Assembly: GCF_010998615.1 (NCBI RefSeq)
Contig: NZ_JAAEAH010000007.1
Span: 100,096-164,095, forward strand
Direction of reading: 5' to 3'
Source of the DNA: Myxococcus sp. CA023
Lineage (GTDB): Bacteria; Myxococcota; Myxococcia; Myxococcales; Myxococcaceae
DNA length: 64,000 nt
In this document: piece by piece, positions 29,208-38,647 of the stretch
How positions within the stretch are numbered: position 1 is the stretch's first letter
Layout: each line of letters begins with the position of its first letter
Program-made: the position numbers and the translations under genes
Notes under the pieces: generated by a model
What the model was told of the DNA's origin: nothing
Database searches by the model: none
What the model saw: only the letters and a program-made list of their open reading frames with translations

Positions 29208-29924
29208 ATGACCCCATCCCTCCGCCGGTCCCTCATCGGGGGCCTGTTCCTCGTCGGCAGCGCGCTCGCTTTGTCCTGCGGCAGCGACGGGCCCTTCTTC
29301 CGCATCGCCTTTGACATCCCCGACACCCTCACCGCCATTCCAGGTGAGAGCCTTCCGGTGGACATCACCGTGCGGCGCGAGGGCGACGACCAGAGCGCGT
29401 TCCGCATCAACCTCCAGAATGCGCCCGAGGGCGTGACGCTCGCTCCGGAAATCGTCCTGCCCGAAGGCGAGGCCGCCGTCACCGCGACAGCCACCTACTC
29501 GGTGGCGCAGGACACGCAGGCCCGGGGCATGATGCGCGCCTTGCTGATGGCCACCAACGCCACGGAGACGTTCGCGGCCAGCGCCAACATCTTCCTCGTC
29601 ATCCTTCCGCCGCCCGTGGCCCAGCCGGACTTCTCTGTCACCATCGAGCCGCGCCAACTGGACCTCTTCGCCGGTCAGAACGAGAAGGTGCGCATCACCG
29701 TGACGCGGGCGGAGGGCTTCACCGGCCCCGTCACCGTCGCCCTGGAATCGCCCACCCGCCGCATCAGCATGCCCACGGTCACCATCCCCGCGGACCAGAC
29801 GTTCGTGGAGCCCTACATCGACACCGACCGCGGCATGACCCGCGTGCCCGTCGCCGCCTCCATCATCGCCACCAGTGAGGACGGACGGCAGGCCAGCACG
29901 GGCACCACCATCAACGTGCGCTAG
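29208..29924 (+). CDS. Lipoprotein with two Ig-like beta-sandwich domains
   Basis: 238 aa. ATG 29208 has AGGAG 10 nt upstream and gives a lipoprotein signal ending LVGSALALSCGSDG. Two similar segments follow, PGESLPVDITVRREGDDQSA with VTLAPEIVLPEGEAAVTAT, and FAGQNEKVRITVTRAEGFTG with VTIPADQTFVEPYI, both typical of bacterial Ig-like/putative adhesion folds in which a natural sugar- or protein-binding beta sandwich is repeated. No catalytic motif. Its job may be structural or adhesive at the outer membrane; no family name is certain. It is divergent from the VWA gene across 285 bp. Confidence 0.75.
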   Translation: MTPSLRRSLIGGLFLVGSALALSCGSDGPFFRIAFDIPDTLTAIPGESLPVDITVRREGDDQSAFRINLQNAPEGVTLAPEIVLPEGEAAVTATATYSVAQDTQARGMMRALLMATNATETFAASANIFLVILPPPVAQPDFSVTIEPRQLDLFAGQNEKVRITVTRAEGFTGPVTVALESPTRRISMPTVTIPADQTFVEPYIDTDRGMTRVPVAASIIATSEDGRQASTGTTINVR

Positions 29925-30151
29925 CACCGCCACGCGAAGCGCACGCCGCGACCCTCCAGAGCAGCCTACGGAGCATGAGCCACCCCGCTGGAATCAGGGA
30001 GCTTCGTCCCGGAGCCGCCTCATGCCCGAATCAATTTGAGAGCCCACCCCGGCCAACCTGAAATCCCCCGTCAGACGGACGGCGGGGCCCCGTCCAGCGC
30101 CGGGGCCTGCACGCACGACAGCGATGCACGAAGGGGCCTGGGAGGGATACC

Positions 30152-30541
30152 TTGAAGACAGCCATGAGCATTTCACCCACCCGCCGGCAGGCCGCGCTGG
30201 ACGCCCTCAAGCTGGACGACGAGTCCCTCCTGAAGGCGTGTGAGGTGGACTACTTCATCGCCTCGGGCCCGGGGGGCCAGCACCGCAACACCACTGCCAG
30301 CGGCGTGCGCCTCACCCATGCCCCCACCGAGCTGTCCGTCAGCGCCACCGAGCGCCGCAGCCAGGTGCAGAACAAGGGCGTGGCGCTGGAGCGGCTGCGC
30401 GAGGGACTCAAGGTCCTCACCTTCGTGCCCAAGGTGCGGCGAGCCACCAAGCCCACCGCCGGCTCCAAGCGGCGGCGCCTGGAAGGCAAGAAGCGCACCT
30501 CCGAAAAGAAGGCCCTGAGAAACAGCAAATCTGGCTGGTAA
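30152..30541 (+). CDS. Release-factor-like GGQ protein (ribosome rescue type)
   Basis: 129 aa from TTG 30152, which has GGGAGG 6 nt upstream; ATG 30164 would give 125 aa but lacks a good RBS. The peptidyl-tRNA hydrolysis motif [18 protein letters not shown] sits at residues 39-56, and the C-terminus is strongly basic ([20 protein letters not shown]), as in ArfB/YaeJ and mitochondrial relatives whose tail enters the empty mRNA channel. There is no stop-codon-recognition domain, so it is not a canonical RF1/RF2. Rescue of stalled ribosomes is the likely role. The family is solid, the exact subtype is not. Confidence 0.85.
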   Translation: MKTAMSISPTRRQAALDALKLDDESLLKACEVDYFIASGPGGQHRNTTASGVRLTHAPTELSVSATERRSQVQNKGVALERLREGLKVLTFVPKVRRATKPTAGSKRRRLEGKKRTSEKKALRNSKSGW

Positions 30542-30781
30542 CCCAGGGTCCATTCAGACTCCAGTCACCCTGTCATCGGACAGTCAGGGTGCGCCTAAAG
30601 TTTGCGGGCTCGCAGACATTGCAAGGTCGCTTGCTGCTCATAGGGACCTCCTCCTGGGAATTGGCCGTGGAATGTCGGGGGCTTGGCTCACCAGGCGGGG
30701 AGGCACGGGGTGTGCAGAGACACCCGCGTGTCTCCCTTGCCCCAGCCCCCAGGGGTCATTGTGCCCGCAGGACATTCCCCC

Positions 30782-31174
30782 ATGCCCTTGCTCACGATTT
30801 TTCCGACGCCTTCCCAGAAGCACCGTTCCCGCGCGCCCCGCTGGAAGCTGTGGGCACCCCTGGCCCTGACGCTGGCCGCCTCCGCCGCGTGGGCCCAGGA
30901 CGCCGCCACCGCCCCCGAGCCGGACTACGCCGTCGAGGCGAAGAACGCGCAGCCGTCCGGCCTGGTGGTGCGGGTGGAGCCCCTTCATCAGACGCAGTTC
31001 ATCGTGGAGAACGCCGAGCGCGTGAGGGTCCAGGCCTCCGCGGTGGTCGAGGCGTCGCTCGGTGAGCCGAATCAAATCATGGTCCAGGGGCTGAGCCTGG
31101 GCGTGTCCGAGGTGCTCGTGTGGCGCCAGGGCACCCGGCAGCCCCTGAGCGTGCGCGTGGAGGTCGCCAAGTGA
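30782..31174 (+). CDS. Secreted pilus-formation N-domain protein, first gene of the pilus operon
   Basis: 130 aa. A basic start, then WKLWAPLALTLAASAAWAQD, a signal peptide with an AWA-type cleavage site. The mature part has VRVEPLHQTQFIVENAERV, VEASLGEPNQIMVQGLSLGV and SEVLVWRQGTRQPLSVRVEV, which matches the pilus-formation protein N-terminal domain (PF13629-like) found before BON/secretin domains in CpaC-like proteins. As a stand-alone periplasmic copy it may assist secretin or pilin assembly. ATG 30782 begins after the 240-bp gap; it ends overlapping the GTGA of the next gene. Confidence 0.75.
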   Translation: MPLLTIFPTPSQKHRSRAPRWKLWAPLALTLAASAAWAQDAATAPEPDYAVEAKNAQPSGLVVRVEPLHQTQFIVENAERVRVQASAVVEASLGEPNQIMVQGLSLGVSEVLVWRQGTRQPLSVRVEVAK

Positions 31175-31878
31175 GCCGGCGCGACGCACGCGGAATGACG
31201 CTGCTGGAGGTCAGCATCGTCCTCGCCATCATCGCGGTGCTGGCCGCGCTGGCCTACGCGGGCTACGCGCAGCTCAGCGCGAGGGCGGGTCCGCAGAACG
31301 CGGCCGCCGACCTGTCCGGCGCGCTCGCCGAGGCCCGGGCCCGCGCCGTGGACCGTCAGGCCGACGTGTGGCTCATCATCTACCCGGACATCAATCCGGA
31401 GGGTCAGGCCGGCGCGGGCCATGGCGCCTGGTTCCTGCTGGAGGACCGCCTGCGCAACTTCGGAGACGCTGCGGGCGCCGGCGGACAGCTGAGCTTCGGC
31501 ACCTTCTCGCCCCCGCTGGACATCCAGCCCTCCGCGGACCAGGGCCGGTTGATGGACGCCATGTACCTGGACCGCTACTCGCAGCGCACCGTGCGCTTCG
31601 GAGCCAGCGGCAACCTGGCGTGGACCGGCATCTTCGAAGGACTGGCCGCCACGGACTGCAGCTTCTGCAGCGGCGCGCCGCGGCGGGGCGCCATCGTCTT
31701 CCGCGGTGACGGCTCCGCGCGCTTCGTGGACGGCGCGGGCCAGCCAGTCATCCCCGCCGGCAACGGCACCGTGAATCGGGCCGCGTCGCTGGCACTTCTC
31801 TCCACCGACGGGCAGCGCGAATACCTCTTCGCCGTCTCCGCGCCCGTTGGCTTCGTCGACATGAGGGTCAACCGATGA
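31171..31878 (+). CDS. Type IV minor prepilin, GspH/FimT/FimU-like
   Basis: 235 aa. GTG 31171 overlaps the previous stop by 4 bp. A short basic leader ends in Gly before the prepilin peptidase site, ARG/MTLLEVSIVLAIIAVLAALA, with the invariant Glu at +5. The 200-residue globular part has paired cysteines (CSFCSG). FimU/GspH proteins are minor pilins that prime pilus assembly at the tip. Overlaps both neighbours by 4 bp, so tight translational coupling across the cluster is expected. Confidence 0.88.
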   Translation: MSRRDARGMTLLEVSIVLAIIAVLAALAYAGYAQLSARAGPQNAAADLSGALAEARARAVDRQADVWLIIYPDINPEGQAGAGHGAWFLLEDRLRNFGDAAGAGGQLSFGTFSPPLDIQPSADQGRLMDAMYLDRYSQRTVRFGASGNLAWTGIFEGLAATDCSFCSGAPRRGAIVFRGDGSARFVDGAGQPVIPAGNGTVNRAASLALLSTDGQREYLFAVSAPVGFVDMRVNR

Positions 31879-32429
31879 GGCGCCTGAATCCCGCATCCCG
31901 CCGCGCCCACATGCGCGGCGCCACGCTCATCGAAGGCATGGCGGCCGCCGCCATCCTCGCCATGGGCATCAGCGGCGTCTTCGGCGGGCTCATCTTCGCC
32001 AGCCAGCAGAACGCCGCCGCCAACCGCCTGTCGCAGGCCAGCGCCATCGCCTCGCAGGTGCGCTCCGGCATCCAGCTCCAGGGGCGCTCCCGCCTCTTCG
32101 CGGACACCGGGCCGCTGTCCAGCGCGCGCTGCGCCGGCGCCGCGGAGACGCTCGAGCTGGCCGGCGGCCTCTCCACCCTGCCCGACGCCTGCGTCGTGGA
32201 CCTGGACGCCTTCGAGACCGCGGCCGGAGACCCGCTGCTCCGCGTGGTGCCGGGTTACTCGCCGGAGGAGAGTGAACACTACCGCCGCGTCCTCGTGTGG
32301 ACGCCGGCGCAGGCCATCGACTCTGTCGCGGTGGTGGTGTCCTTCCGCAGCGCCGGCCAGCGCCGCTACGTCAAGCAGTTCGTCGCGCTCTACAACCCGA
32401 CGGAGAACGGCGCGGGGGTGGAGCTGTGA
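31875..32429 (+). CDS. pilV: Type IV minor prepilin, PilV-like
   Basis: 184 aa, overlapping the upstream gene by ATGA. Leader MRRLNPASRRAHMRG then ATLIEGMAAAAILAMGISGV, a class III (prepilin) signal whose processing site is Gly/Ala, with Glu at +5. The body has two cysteines about 25 residues apart (ARCAGAAETL and LPDACVVDL). The PilV name follows gene order and size rather than strong similarity. Inner-membrane until processed by PilD and assembled. Confidence 0.8.
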   Translation: MRRLNPASRRAHMRGATLIEGMAAAAILAMGISGVFGGLIFASQQNAAANRLSQASAIASQVRSGIQLQGRSRLFADTGPLSSARCAGAAETLELAGGLSTLPDACVVDLDAFETAAGDPLLRVVPGYSPEESEHYRRVLVWTPAQAIDSVAVVVSFRSAGQRRYVKQFVALYNPTENGAGVEL

Positions 32430-33613
32430 ACACACCCAGGACGCACGCGCGCCGCGGCTTCACGCTCATCGAGTTGCTGGTCGGCATCACCGTCTCCTCG
32501 GTGGTGCTGCTGGCGGTGGCGGGGACCATCATCGCCGTCAACAACATCTTCCAGAACAACACCATCTCCAAGACGGCAGTCGAAGGCAGCCGCGTGGGCT
32601 CCGACTACCTCAACCGCACCCTGCGCTACGCGGGCTACGGTCTGGACCCGGCCATCGCCTTCGACTTCGACACGACGGGCCTGCCGGAGACCCGCAAGGA
32701 CAACTACACGCAGGAAGTGGAGGACTGGGGCAACTTCGTCACCGACGACCTGGCCTTCCGCTACCGCGACCCGATGTTCCTGCGCCGCGGCCAGCTCGCC
32801 AACACCGGAGCGGAGCCCTTCCAGTTGGCGCTGGAGCCCGCCGCGACCTTCGGCCAGCCGCTGCGCCAGGGGCAGGCCGTGCTCATCGCCTGTCCGGGCG
32901 GTCAGGACTACTTCCTCGGGCGGCTGACGGCGGACGTGCCCGCGGACGGCACCGCCGCCTCGCTGGACACCGCGCTCGCCGCGGGCCGCCCGGGCGATGT
33001 GCCCAGGGCCTGCATGACGGACACCGGCCGCAGGCCCTTCGTCATGCTGGTGCATGAGAAGCGGCTGCGCGTGGAGGCGTACGGTGGCCGCCCGTACCTG
33101 GTGGTGAGGCACGGCTGGGCGCAGAACGCCGACTTCGACCCCATCGCCGTGGACGTGGAGTCCTTCCAGGTCAGCTACCAGATGAACCGGCCGCCCGCGA
33201 ACTCCGCGTGCTGCGCCGGCCTGCCCGCGCCCGACGGCGCCGTGGGCAGCGGCATGGCCTGGGTGCTGGGTGACGAGGACTCCGTCGTGCTGCCCAAGTA
33301 CGACGCCGACGTCCCCGCGCCCACGTACAGCACGCCGTACGACGCGCCCCTCCGCTACAACATGAACCCGGCCAACATCCGCTCGGTGGGCGTGGGCCTC
33401 ACGGTGCGCTCGGTGCGCCAACTGCCCTCCGGCACAAAGAACCAGGCCCGCAGGCTCTTCAACGCGGACCCCGTGAATCCCGAGGACATGTTCTTCCGCA
33501 CCACCGTGGAGACGTCCGTCCGAATTCCCAACATGACGTCCCGCGCCTTCTTCATCCCCGAGCTGCGCTCCGAAGGCGTCGCCGGTGACATCAAGAACGT
33601 CTGGGGAGGCTAG
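32426..33613 (+). CDS. pilW: Type IV minor prepilin, PilW-like
   Basis: 395 aa from GTG 32426 (GTGA overlap with the upstream stop). The textbook leader ARRG/FTLIELLVGITVSSVVLLAV has cleavage after Gly, Phe at +1 and Glu at +5. The 350-residue body is large for a minor pilin but normal for PilW. It includes SAYLNRTLRYAGYG-like segments (YLNRTLRYAGYGLDP) shared by PilW proteins. It would lie in the tip complex under PilY1. Confidence 0.88.
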   Translation: MNTPRTHARRGFTLIELLVGITVSSVVLLAVAGTIIAVNNIFQNNTISKTAVEGSRVGSDYLNRTLRYAGYGLDPAIAFDFDTTGLPETRKDNYTQEVEDWGNFVTDDLAFRYRDPMFLRRGQLANTGAEPFQLALEPAATFGQPLRQGQAVLIACPGGQDYFLGRLTADVPADGTAASLDTALAAGRPGDVPRACMTDTGRRPFVMLVHEKRLRVEAYGGRPYLVVRHGWAQNADFDPIAVDVESFQVSYQMNRPPANSACCAGLPAPDGAVGSGMAWVLGDEDSVVLPKYDADVPAPTYSTPYDAPLRYNMNPANIRSVGVGLTVRSVRQLPSGTKNQARRLFNADPVNPEDMFFRTTVETSVRIPNMTSRAFFIPELRSEGVAGDIKNVWGG

Positions 33614-33618
33614 CCACC

Positions 33619-34116
33619 ATGACTCACTTCGCCGCACGCCGGGGCAGCGCCCTGGCCATCACCCTGATTGCCCTGACGGTGCTGCTGCTGCTCGTGGTGG
33701 GCGCCATCACCTTCACCGGCCGCAACCAGTCCGCCGCCGTGGCCAAGACGCGCAGCGACCGCGTGGAGGCCTGCGCGGAGACGGCGCGGCGCTATCTGCT
33801 GTCGCGGCTGAAGGTGTTCGGCACCGGCGCCGTGCCCGTCACCAGCATCAGCCTGGAGCAGGTGCTGCAAGACGACCAGGTCGTCGCCGACAGCAGCGTC
33901 ATGCGCACCGCCCACCTGGGTGACACCGCGTCGGCGCCCACGGCGGCGGTGCTCGCCTCGTCCTCGTTCAGCAGCGGCAAGGACCAGGTGAGTGACGCGG
34001 CCAACACCCTTCGAGAAGGCACGGCCGGCGGCAGCTACTACCGCGTGGTCGTCATGTGTGACGAACCCGGGGGCCGGCAGGCCGAGACCGAGTTCGTCTT
34101 CCGCTTCGGCATCTGA
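33619..34116 (+). CDS. pilX: PilX-like minor pilin
   Basis: 165 aa. N-terminus MTHFAARRGSALAITLIALT then VLLLLVVGAITFTGRNQSA is the PilX pattern: a short basic leader ending RRG, no Glu at +5, then the hydrophobic alpha1 helix. It starts 5 bp after pilW. The C-terminus ends RQAETEFVFRFGI. PilX interacts with PilY1 in characterised tip complexes, and gene order pilX-pilY1 is conserved here. Confidence 0.82.
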   Translation: MTHFAARRGSALAITLIALTVLLLLVVGAITFTGRNQSAAVAKTRSDRVEACAETARRYLLSRLKVFGTGAVPVTSISLEQVLQDDQVVADSSVMRTAHLGDTASAPTAAVLASSSFSSGKDQVSDAANTLREGTAGGSYYRVVVMCDEPGGRQAETEFVFRFGI

Positions 34117-34149
34117 CCCCTTCCGACCCCGCCCTTCCCCGAGCCCCCC

Positions 34150-37100
34150 ATGAAGGCACTCTTCTCCACCGTGACAGCCCTGTCCGTGCTGCTGGCCGCC
34201 CCTGGCGCGCTCGCGCAGGACCCGGCGTCTTGCAGCCTGCAGTCCACCTCCCGCCTGGACGCGCTGCTCAACCCCGCGCGCGGCAGCGACGAGCGCTTCT
34301 TCACCAGCCCCAGCGGCCCGCCCAACATCCTGCTCATCCTGGATACGTCGGGCTCCATGGCGTACTGGCCCATCGCCTGGAGCAACGACAGCAACCACAG
34401 CTTCGACAGCTCCAGCGGCGGCGCCTCTCCAGGCTGCCGGCAGGCCAACATTGACGAGCTGAACTACGACGCCAACGTCGAGTACCCGCGGATGTGGCTG
34501 TCGCTGACCAACCAGGACTCGCCCTGGTTCGTGCCGGCCAAGTACTACAGCTTCGCCGGAAACGGCAGCGGCACGCACACCAGCTTCGGGATGAACAGCA
34601 ATCCCGTGCGCTTCGACCAGCCACCGCCCAACACCGTCATCAGCGACAACGCGGCGGCGGCATGCGCCAATCTGGTGGGTACCAACAACAATGGCAACCG
34701 GCCCGCCGCGCGAGCCGCGTGCGCGCAGTGCCTCGCGACGAAGGGCTACTTCCAGTACACCTCCAGCGAGCGCGTCGCGTCGGGCAACTTCCTCAACTTC
34801 TACTCGCCGCGCGGCCACTCCGCCGTCAACGTCATCAGCCAGGTGCTCAAGGACTCGGAGCGCACGCGCTTCGGCGTGGTGACGTTCTCCGCGAGCAGCG
34901 AAGCCACCGACACGGTGAAGTGGAGCGGTCAGGACGTGGTGCGCTTCGAGCGATTCGGCCCCCGCTGCGACAAGTCGCTCAGCGGCGCGGAGCGTGAAGC
35001 GCACCGCAACAACCTGCTCAGCAAGATGCGGAACGGGCTGCGCTTCAACACGGGCACGCCCCTGACGCAGGCCTTGTGGGGCGCCAGCACCTACTTCCGC
35101 TCCGCCGGCAGCGACCCGTTCCCCGGCTGGTTCGGCAGCGACTACCTGCGCGACTCGGGCTTCAACGACGAGGCCGCGCCCGGACGAGCCGCCACCTGCT
35201 TCACCTGCGGCTTCAACGCCATGATTCTGCTCACGGACGGGGAGCCCAACGAGCCCAGCGGCGACTCCGCCCAGGTCCCGCCCAAGGTGCGCAACCTGGA
35301 AGTCCCCTGCTCCAACTGCGCCGCGGCCGGCCAGGGCAACAACAGCGGCGGCTCCAGCAGCCACATCCACCGCATCGCCAAGTGGATGTGGACGAACGAC
35401 ATGCGGCCGGAGCTGGCAGGGTCGCAGGCGGTGGCCACCTACACCGTGGGCTTCGCGCTGACGAACACGAAAGCCATCAACCTGCTGCGCGTCACCGCGG
35501 ACGCGGGCGGCGGGCGCTTCTACGCGGCCACCAACTCCAGCCAGCTGAAGTCGGCGCTCCAAGCCATCGTCGACGACGTGCAGAATCGGAACATCGCGTT
35601 CGCCGCCGCAGCCATCTCCTCGTTCCAGACAGGCAGCTCCACGCTCAGCGCGCTGATGCCGCGCATGTCGCCCGCCTCCGGTGACAGCGCCTGGCGCGGC
35701 GACTTGTGGCGCTTCAACCAGTTCAACGAGTTCGTGGAAGGGGTCGACAAGAACGGCGACGGCGACATGGACGACATCTTCGTCGTGGACCGAGACGGGG
35801 ACATCGTCGTCGAGGATACATCCGGCAACTTCGTCAAGGACGGTGGCAGCACCCCGGCCAACCAGTTCTGGGAGGCGCGCCGCGCGCTGATGGCCCGCGC
35901 GCTGAACAGCCGGAAGATCTACACGGTGACGGACAGCAACCAGGACGGGCGCCTCACCGCCGCGGACAACGCGGCGACGCCCATCGAGTTCACCGTGGAG
36001 AACCGCGAGGTGCTGAAGAGCTACTTCGGCATCCTCGGCACTCCCGTCTGCCCGAAGGTGCAGTCGCTCAGCCCCCTGGACATCGACCCTGGCACGTTGA
36101 TGACGGGCCTCCGGCTGACGCCCCAGCAGGCCGCCGCGGCCATGAGCGTCACGGTGCCCGGCTTCGGCAGCCTGGCGCAGGCGCAAACCTGGGTGAACGA
36201 TATCTGCGTGCGCACGCTCATCCAATACGTGCGCGGCCAGGACCTGGCGGACGAGGACGGCAACGGCAACCGCACCGAGGTGCGCCGCTCCGTGCTGGGC
36301 GACATCTTCCACTCCGCGCCGGTGCTGGTGGACCCGCCCATGGACAAGTTCCTGTGCAACCTGGGCATGAGCAACCAGTGCACGCGCACGCTCTACAGCC
36401 AGCAACTGGGCGTGTCGCCCACGCCACTCGCCACCGAAAGCATCAGCCGCTGCGGCAACACCGTGGAGGTGGACGCGTATGACGCGTACCTGCACCGCTA
36501 CCGCCGCCGCGACAAGCTGGTGCTGGTGGGCGCCAACGACGGCATGCTGCACGCCTTCCGCGACAGCACCGCGAGCAACGACAACTGCGAGGGCGGCCTG
36601 CCCATGATTGAGTACTCGCCCAGCAACGGCGAGGAGGAGTGGGCCTTCATCCCGCCCGACCTGCTGTCGCGCCTGCACGAGATGGCCAACGGCCACCAGT
36701 ACTACGTGGACGGCGACATCATGGTGCGCGACGTGTGGGCGGACGGCTCGGACGGCTCGCAGCCGGACGGCATCAAGCAGTCCACCGAGTACCACACGAT
36801 GGCGGTGATTTCGGAGGGACGCGGCGGCGTGCACTACCTGGCGCTGGAGCTGCGCGCGGACTCGGGCACCGGCCGCTTCGGCGCGCCCCGGATGCAGTGG
36901 ATGTACCCGCAGCCGGACTCCCCGGAGGCCGCCCTCTTCGGCAAGACGCTCTTCTCGCTCAGCCCCAAGCCGCCGCCCATTGGCCCCGTGCTGGTGGAGG
37001 CGGGCACCTCGGCCGGCCCCGTGTCCCGCTACAACGTGGAGACCCAGGAGCGGTGGATGGTGGCCCTGTCGGGCGGCTGGTCCCCCGGCCAGGAGAAGGG

Positions 37101-38634
37101 CCGCGGCATCTACATGGTGGACGCGTGGTCCCCCGAGGTGAATGGCCGCACCGACAACCTGTGGTGGAAGTTCGAATACGACCCGAACGCCACCGGCGAG
37201 CAGCACGGGCCCGCGCGGCACCTCACGCACAGCGTGGCGGCGCCCGTGGCGCTGGTGGACTACGGCGTGGCGGGCAACGTTCAGCAGGACGGCTTCTTCG
37301 ACACGGCCGTCTTCGGTGACATGCGCGGCCAGCTCTGGGTGGCGCGCATGTCCGTGCCCGGTGCGCTGGACCCGAGCACCCGGCTCATCCGCAACTGGAG
37401 CGCCGCGCGCGCCTTCCAGATGGACCGGGACGCCGTGGGTCCGTCGGGCGGCCAGGGCGACAGCCTCACGCGCACATGGCCCTTCTATTACGTGCCCTCC
37501 ATCGGCATCCAGCCGGGCACGGGCGCCATGCGCGCGCTCGTCGGCACGGGTGACCGCTACGCGCTGCTGGATGACCAGGCCGGCATCTGCCGCTTCGACA
37601 ACCCGCAGGCCTGCGCGCGCTACGGGTGCGGCAACGTGGAGGTGGACTACCGCGTGGACCGCATCGGCGAGAACATCACCCAGTCGCGGCACCAGTGGAC
37701 GCAGCGGGGACTGGCACAGTCCACGCTGACGCGTGAGACGGCCTCGCAGCCCGCCTGTGGCGACCCGGGCCAGACAGTGGTGTCGGCCCGGTTCACCCGG
37801 CACGAGGCCCGCTCCTGCCCGGGAGCGCCCCAGGACTACACCTCCATGAGCCCCGCGCGCGTGGAGTGCGGCAAGGACGCCGAGGGCAACTTCCGCTGCC
37901 TCGACGTGAGCAACGTGGCGCCCAACTTCGCGGACCTGGAGCTGACCCGCACCGTCAACGCCATTGGGAAGAATCGATTCTACGGCGTGCGCGTGTACGG
38001 CGTGGCCGGGCAGACGTTCGTCGAGGATGCCACCGCTGTTTCCGCGGAGGGCCCCATGACGGCGAGCCAGTTCGACGCGGAACGCCTGAGCGACCGCACC
38101 AGCGACAACGACACCAGCGGCGACCTGGTGGACGTGACGAACATCACCTGCGACGCGTCCGGGGCCTGCTCCGCGACGGGCGCCGCGCCGGAGAGCCCGG
38201 GGTGGATGCTGGAGTACACGGACAACCACACCCACAAGACGGCGGGCGGCGCGGCCACGGTGGCCAGCTGCACGCTGTGGAACGTCATCTACCCGTCTCA
38301 GGACGGCGAGGTGTGCAGCAGCACCGCCGCCAAGGCCCGCTTCTACCAGGCGGACTTCCTCAGCGGCCTGCCCAACTGCGCCGCGTCCTTCGAGAACGCG
38401 CGCTATCAGGAGCGCGCGGTGCTGTCACCGCCGCCCGAGCCCGCCACCGCGGTGATGATTTCGCCCACGGGCAGCGTGAAGTACAGCGCCGTCATGCAGG
38501 AGCCCGGACAGCGCCAGGCCACCTCGGTGGACGTGTCGGAGAACAGCGAGGTGCTCCAGAACGTGTACGAGCTGCCCCTCACCCAGGAGCAGCACGCCTG
38601 CCGCCACGAGAACGCGGCCAGCTGCCTGCCGTGA
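34150..38634 (+). CDS. pilY1: PilY1-family pilus tip adhesin with VWA domain
   Basis: 1494 aa. Signal peptide MKALFSTVTALSVLLAAPGA, then a VWA domain with MIDAS at D65-S69 (ILLILDTSGSMAYWP) and ILLTDGEPNEPSG. After it come EF-hand-like calcium loops: DKNGDGDMDD at 533-542, DSNQDGRLTAAD at 595-606 and DEDGNGNRTE at 701-710. The PilC/PilY1 beta-propeller domain (about 640-1150) has IFHSAPVLVDPP, LVLVGANDGMLHAF and GAVFGDMRGQLW-like strands. The C-terminal 300 residues contain about ten cysteines. PilY1 caps the pilus, promotes assembly and adheres. M. xanthus has three such clusters from memory; this is one complete set. Confidence 0.93.
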   Translation: MKALFSTVTALSVLLAAPGALAQDPASCSLQSTSRLDALLNPARGSDERFFTSPSGPPNILLILDTSGSMAYWPIAWSNDSNHSFDSSSGGASPGCRQANIDELNYDANVEYPRMWLSLTNQDSPWFVPAKYYSFAGNGSGTHTSFGMNSNPVRFDQPPPNTVISDNAAAACANLVGTNNNGNRPAARAACAQCLATKGYFQYTSSERVASGNFLNFYSPRGHSAVNVISQVLKDSERTRFGVVTFSASSEATDTVKWSGQDVVRFERFGPRCDKSLSGAEREAHRNNLLSKMRNGLRFNTGTPLTQALWGASTYFRSAGSDPFPGWFGSDYLRDSGFNDEAAPGRAATCFTCGFNAMILLTDGEPNEPSGDSAQVPPKVRNLEVPCSNCAAAGQGNNSGGSSSHIHRIAKWMWTNDMRPELAGSQAVATYTVGFALTNTKAINLLRVTADAGGGRFYAATNSSQLKSALQAIVDDVQNRNIAFAAAAISSFQTGSSTLSALMPRMSPASGDSAWRGDLWRFNQFNEFVEGVDKNGDGDMDDIFVVDRDGDIVVEDTSGNFVKDGGSTPANQFWEARRALMARALNSRKIYTVTDSNQDGRLTAADNAATPIEFTVENREVLKSYFGILGTPVCPKVQSLSPLDIDPGTLMTGLRLTPQQAAAAMSVTVPGFGSLAQAQTWVNDICVRTLIQYVRGQDLADEDGNGNRTEVRRSVLGDIFHSAPVLVDPPMDKFLCNLGMSNQCTRTLYSQQLGVSPTPLATESISRCGNTVEVDAYDAYLHRYRRRDKLVLVGANDGMLHAFRDSTASNDNCEGGLPMIEYSPSNGEEEWAFIPPDLLSRLHEMANGHQYYVDGDIMVRDVWADGSDGSQPDGIKQSTEYHTMAVISEGRGGVHYLALELRADSGTGRFGAPRMQWMYPQPDSPEAALFGKTLFSLSPKPPPIGPVLVEAGTSAGPVSRYNVETQERWMVALSGGWSPGQEKGRGIYMVDAWSPEVNGRTDNLWWKFEYDPNATGEQHGPARHLTHSVAAPVALVDYGVAGNVQQDGFFDTAVFGDMRGQLWVARMSVPGALDPSTRLIRNWSAARAFQMDRDAVGPSGGQGDSLTRTWPFYYVPSIGIQPGTGAMRALVGTGDRYALLDDQAGICRFDNPQACARYGCGNVEVDYRVDRIGENITQSRHQWTQRGLAQSTLTRETASQPACGDPGQTVVSARFTRHEARSCPGAPQDYTSMSPARVECGKDAEGNFRCLDVSNVAPNFADLELTRTVNAIGKNRFYGVRVYGVAGQTFVEDATAVSAEGPMTASQFDAERLSDRTSDNDTSGDLVDVTNITCDASGACSATGAAPESPGWMLEYTDNHTHKTAGGAATVASCTLWNVIYPSQDGEVCSSTAAKARFYQADFLSGLPNCAASFENARYQERAVLSPPPEPATAVMISPTGSVKYSAVMQEPGQRQATSVDVSENSEVLQNVYELPLTQEQHACRHENAASCLP

Positions 38635-38647
38635 TGCCGTGAAGGCC

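Noticed and set aside
33610..38235. Very long open frame (over 1500 codons) on the minus strand opposite pilY1
   Set aside because: It is antisense to a well-supported PilY1 and its sequence is dominated by Arg, His, Val and Gly with no domain, a by-product of high GC at third positions.
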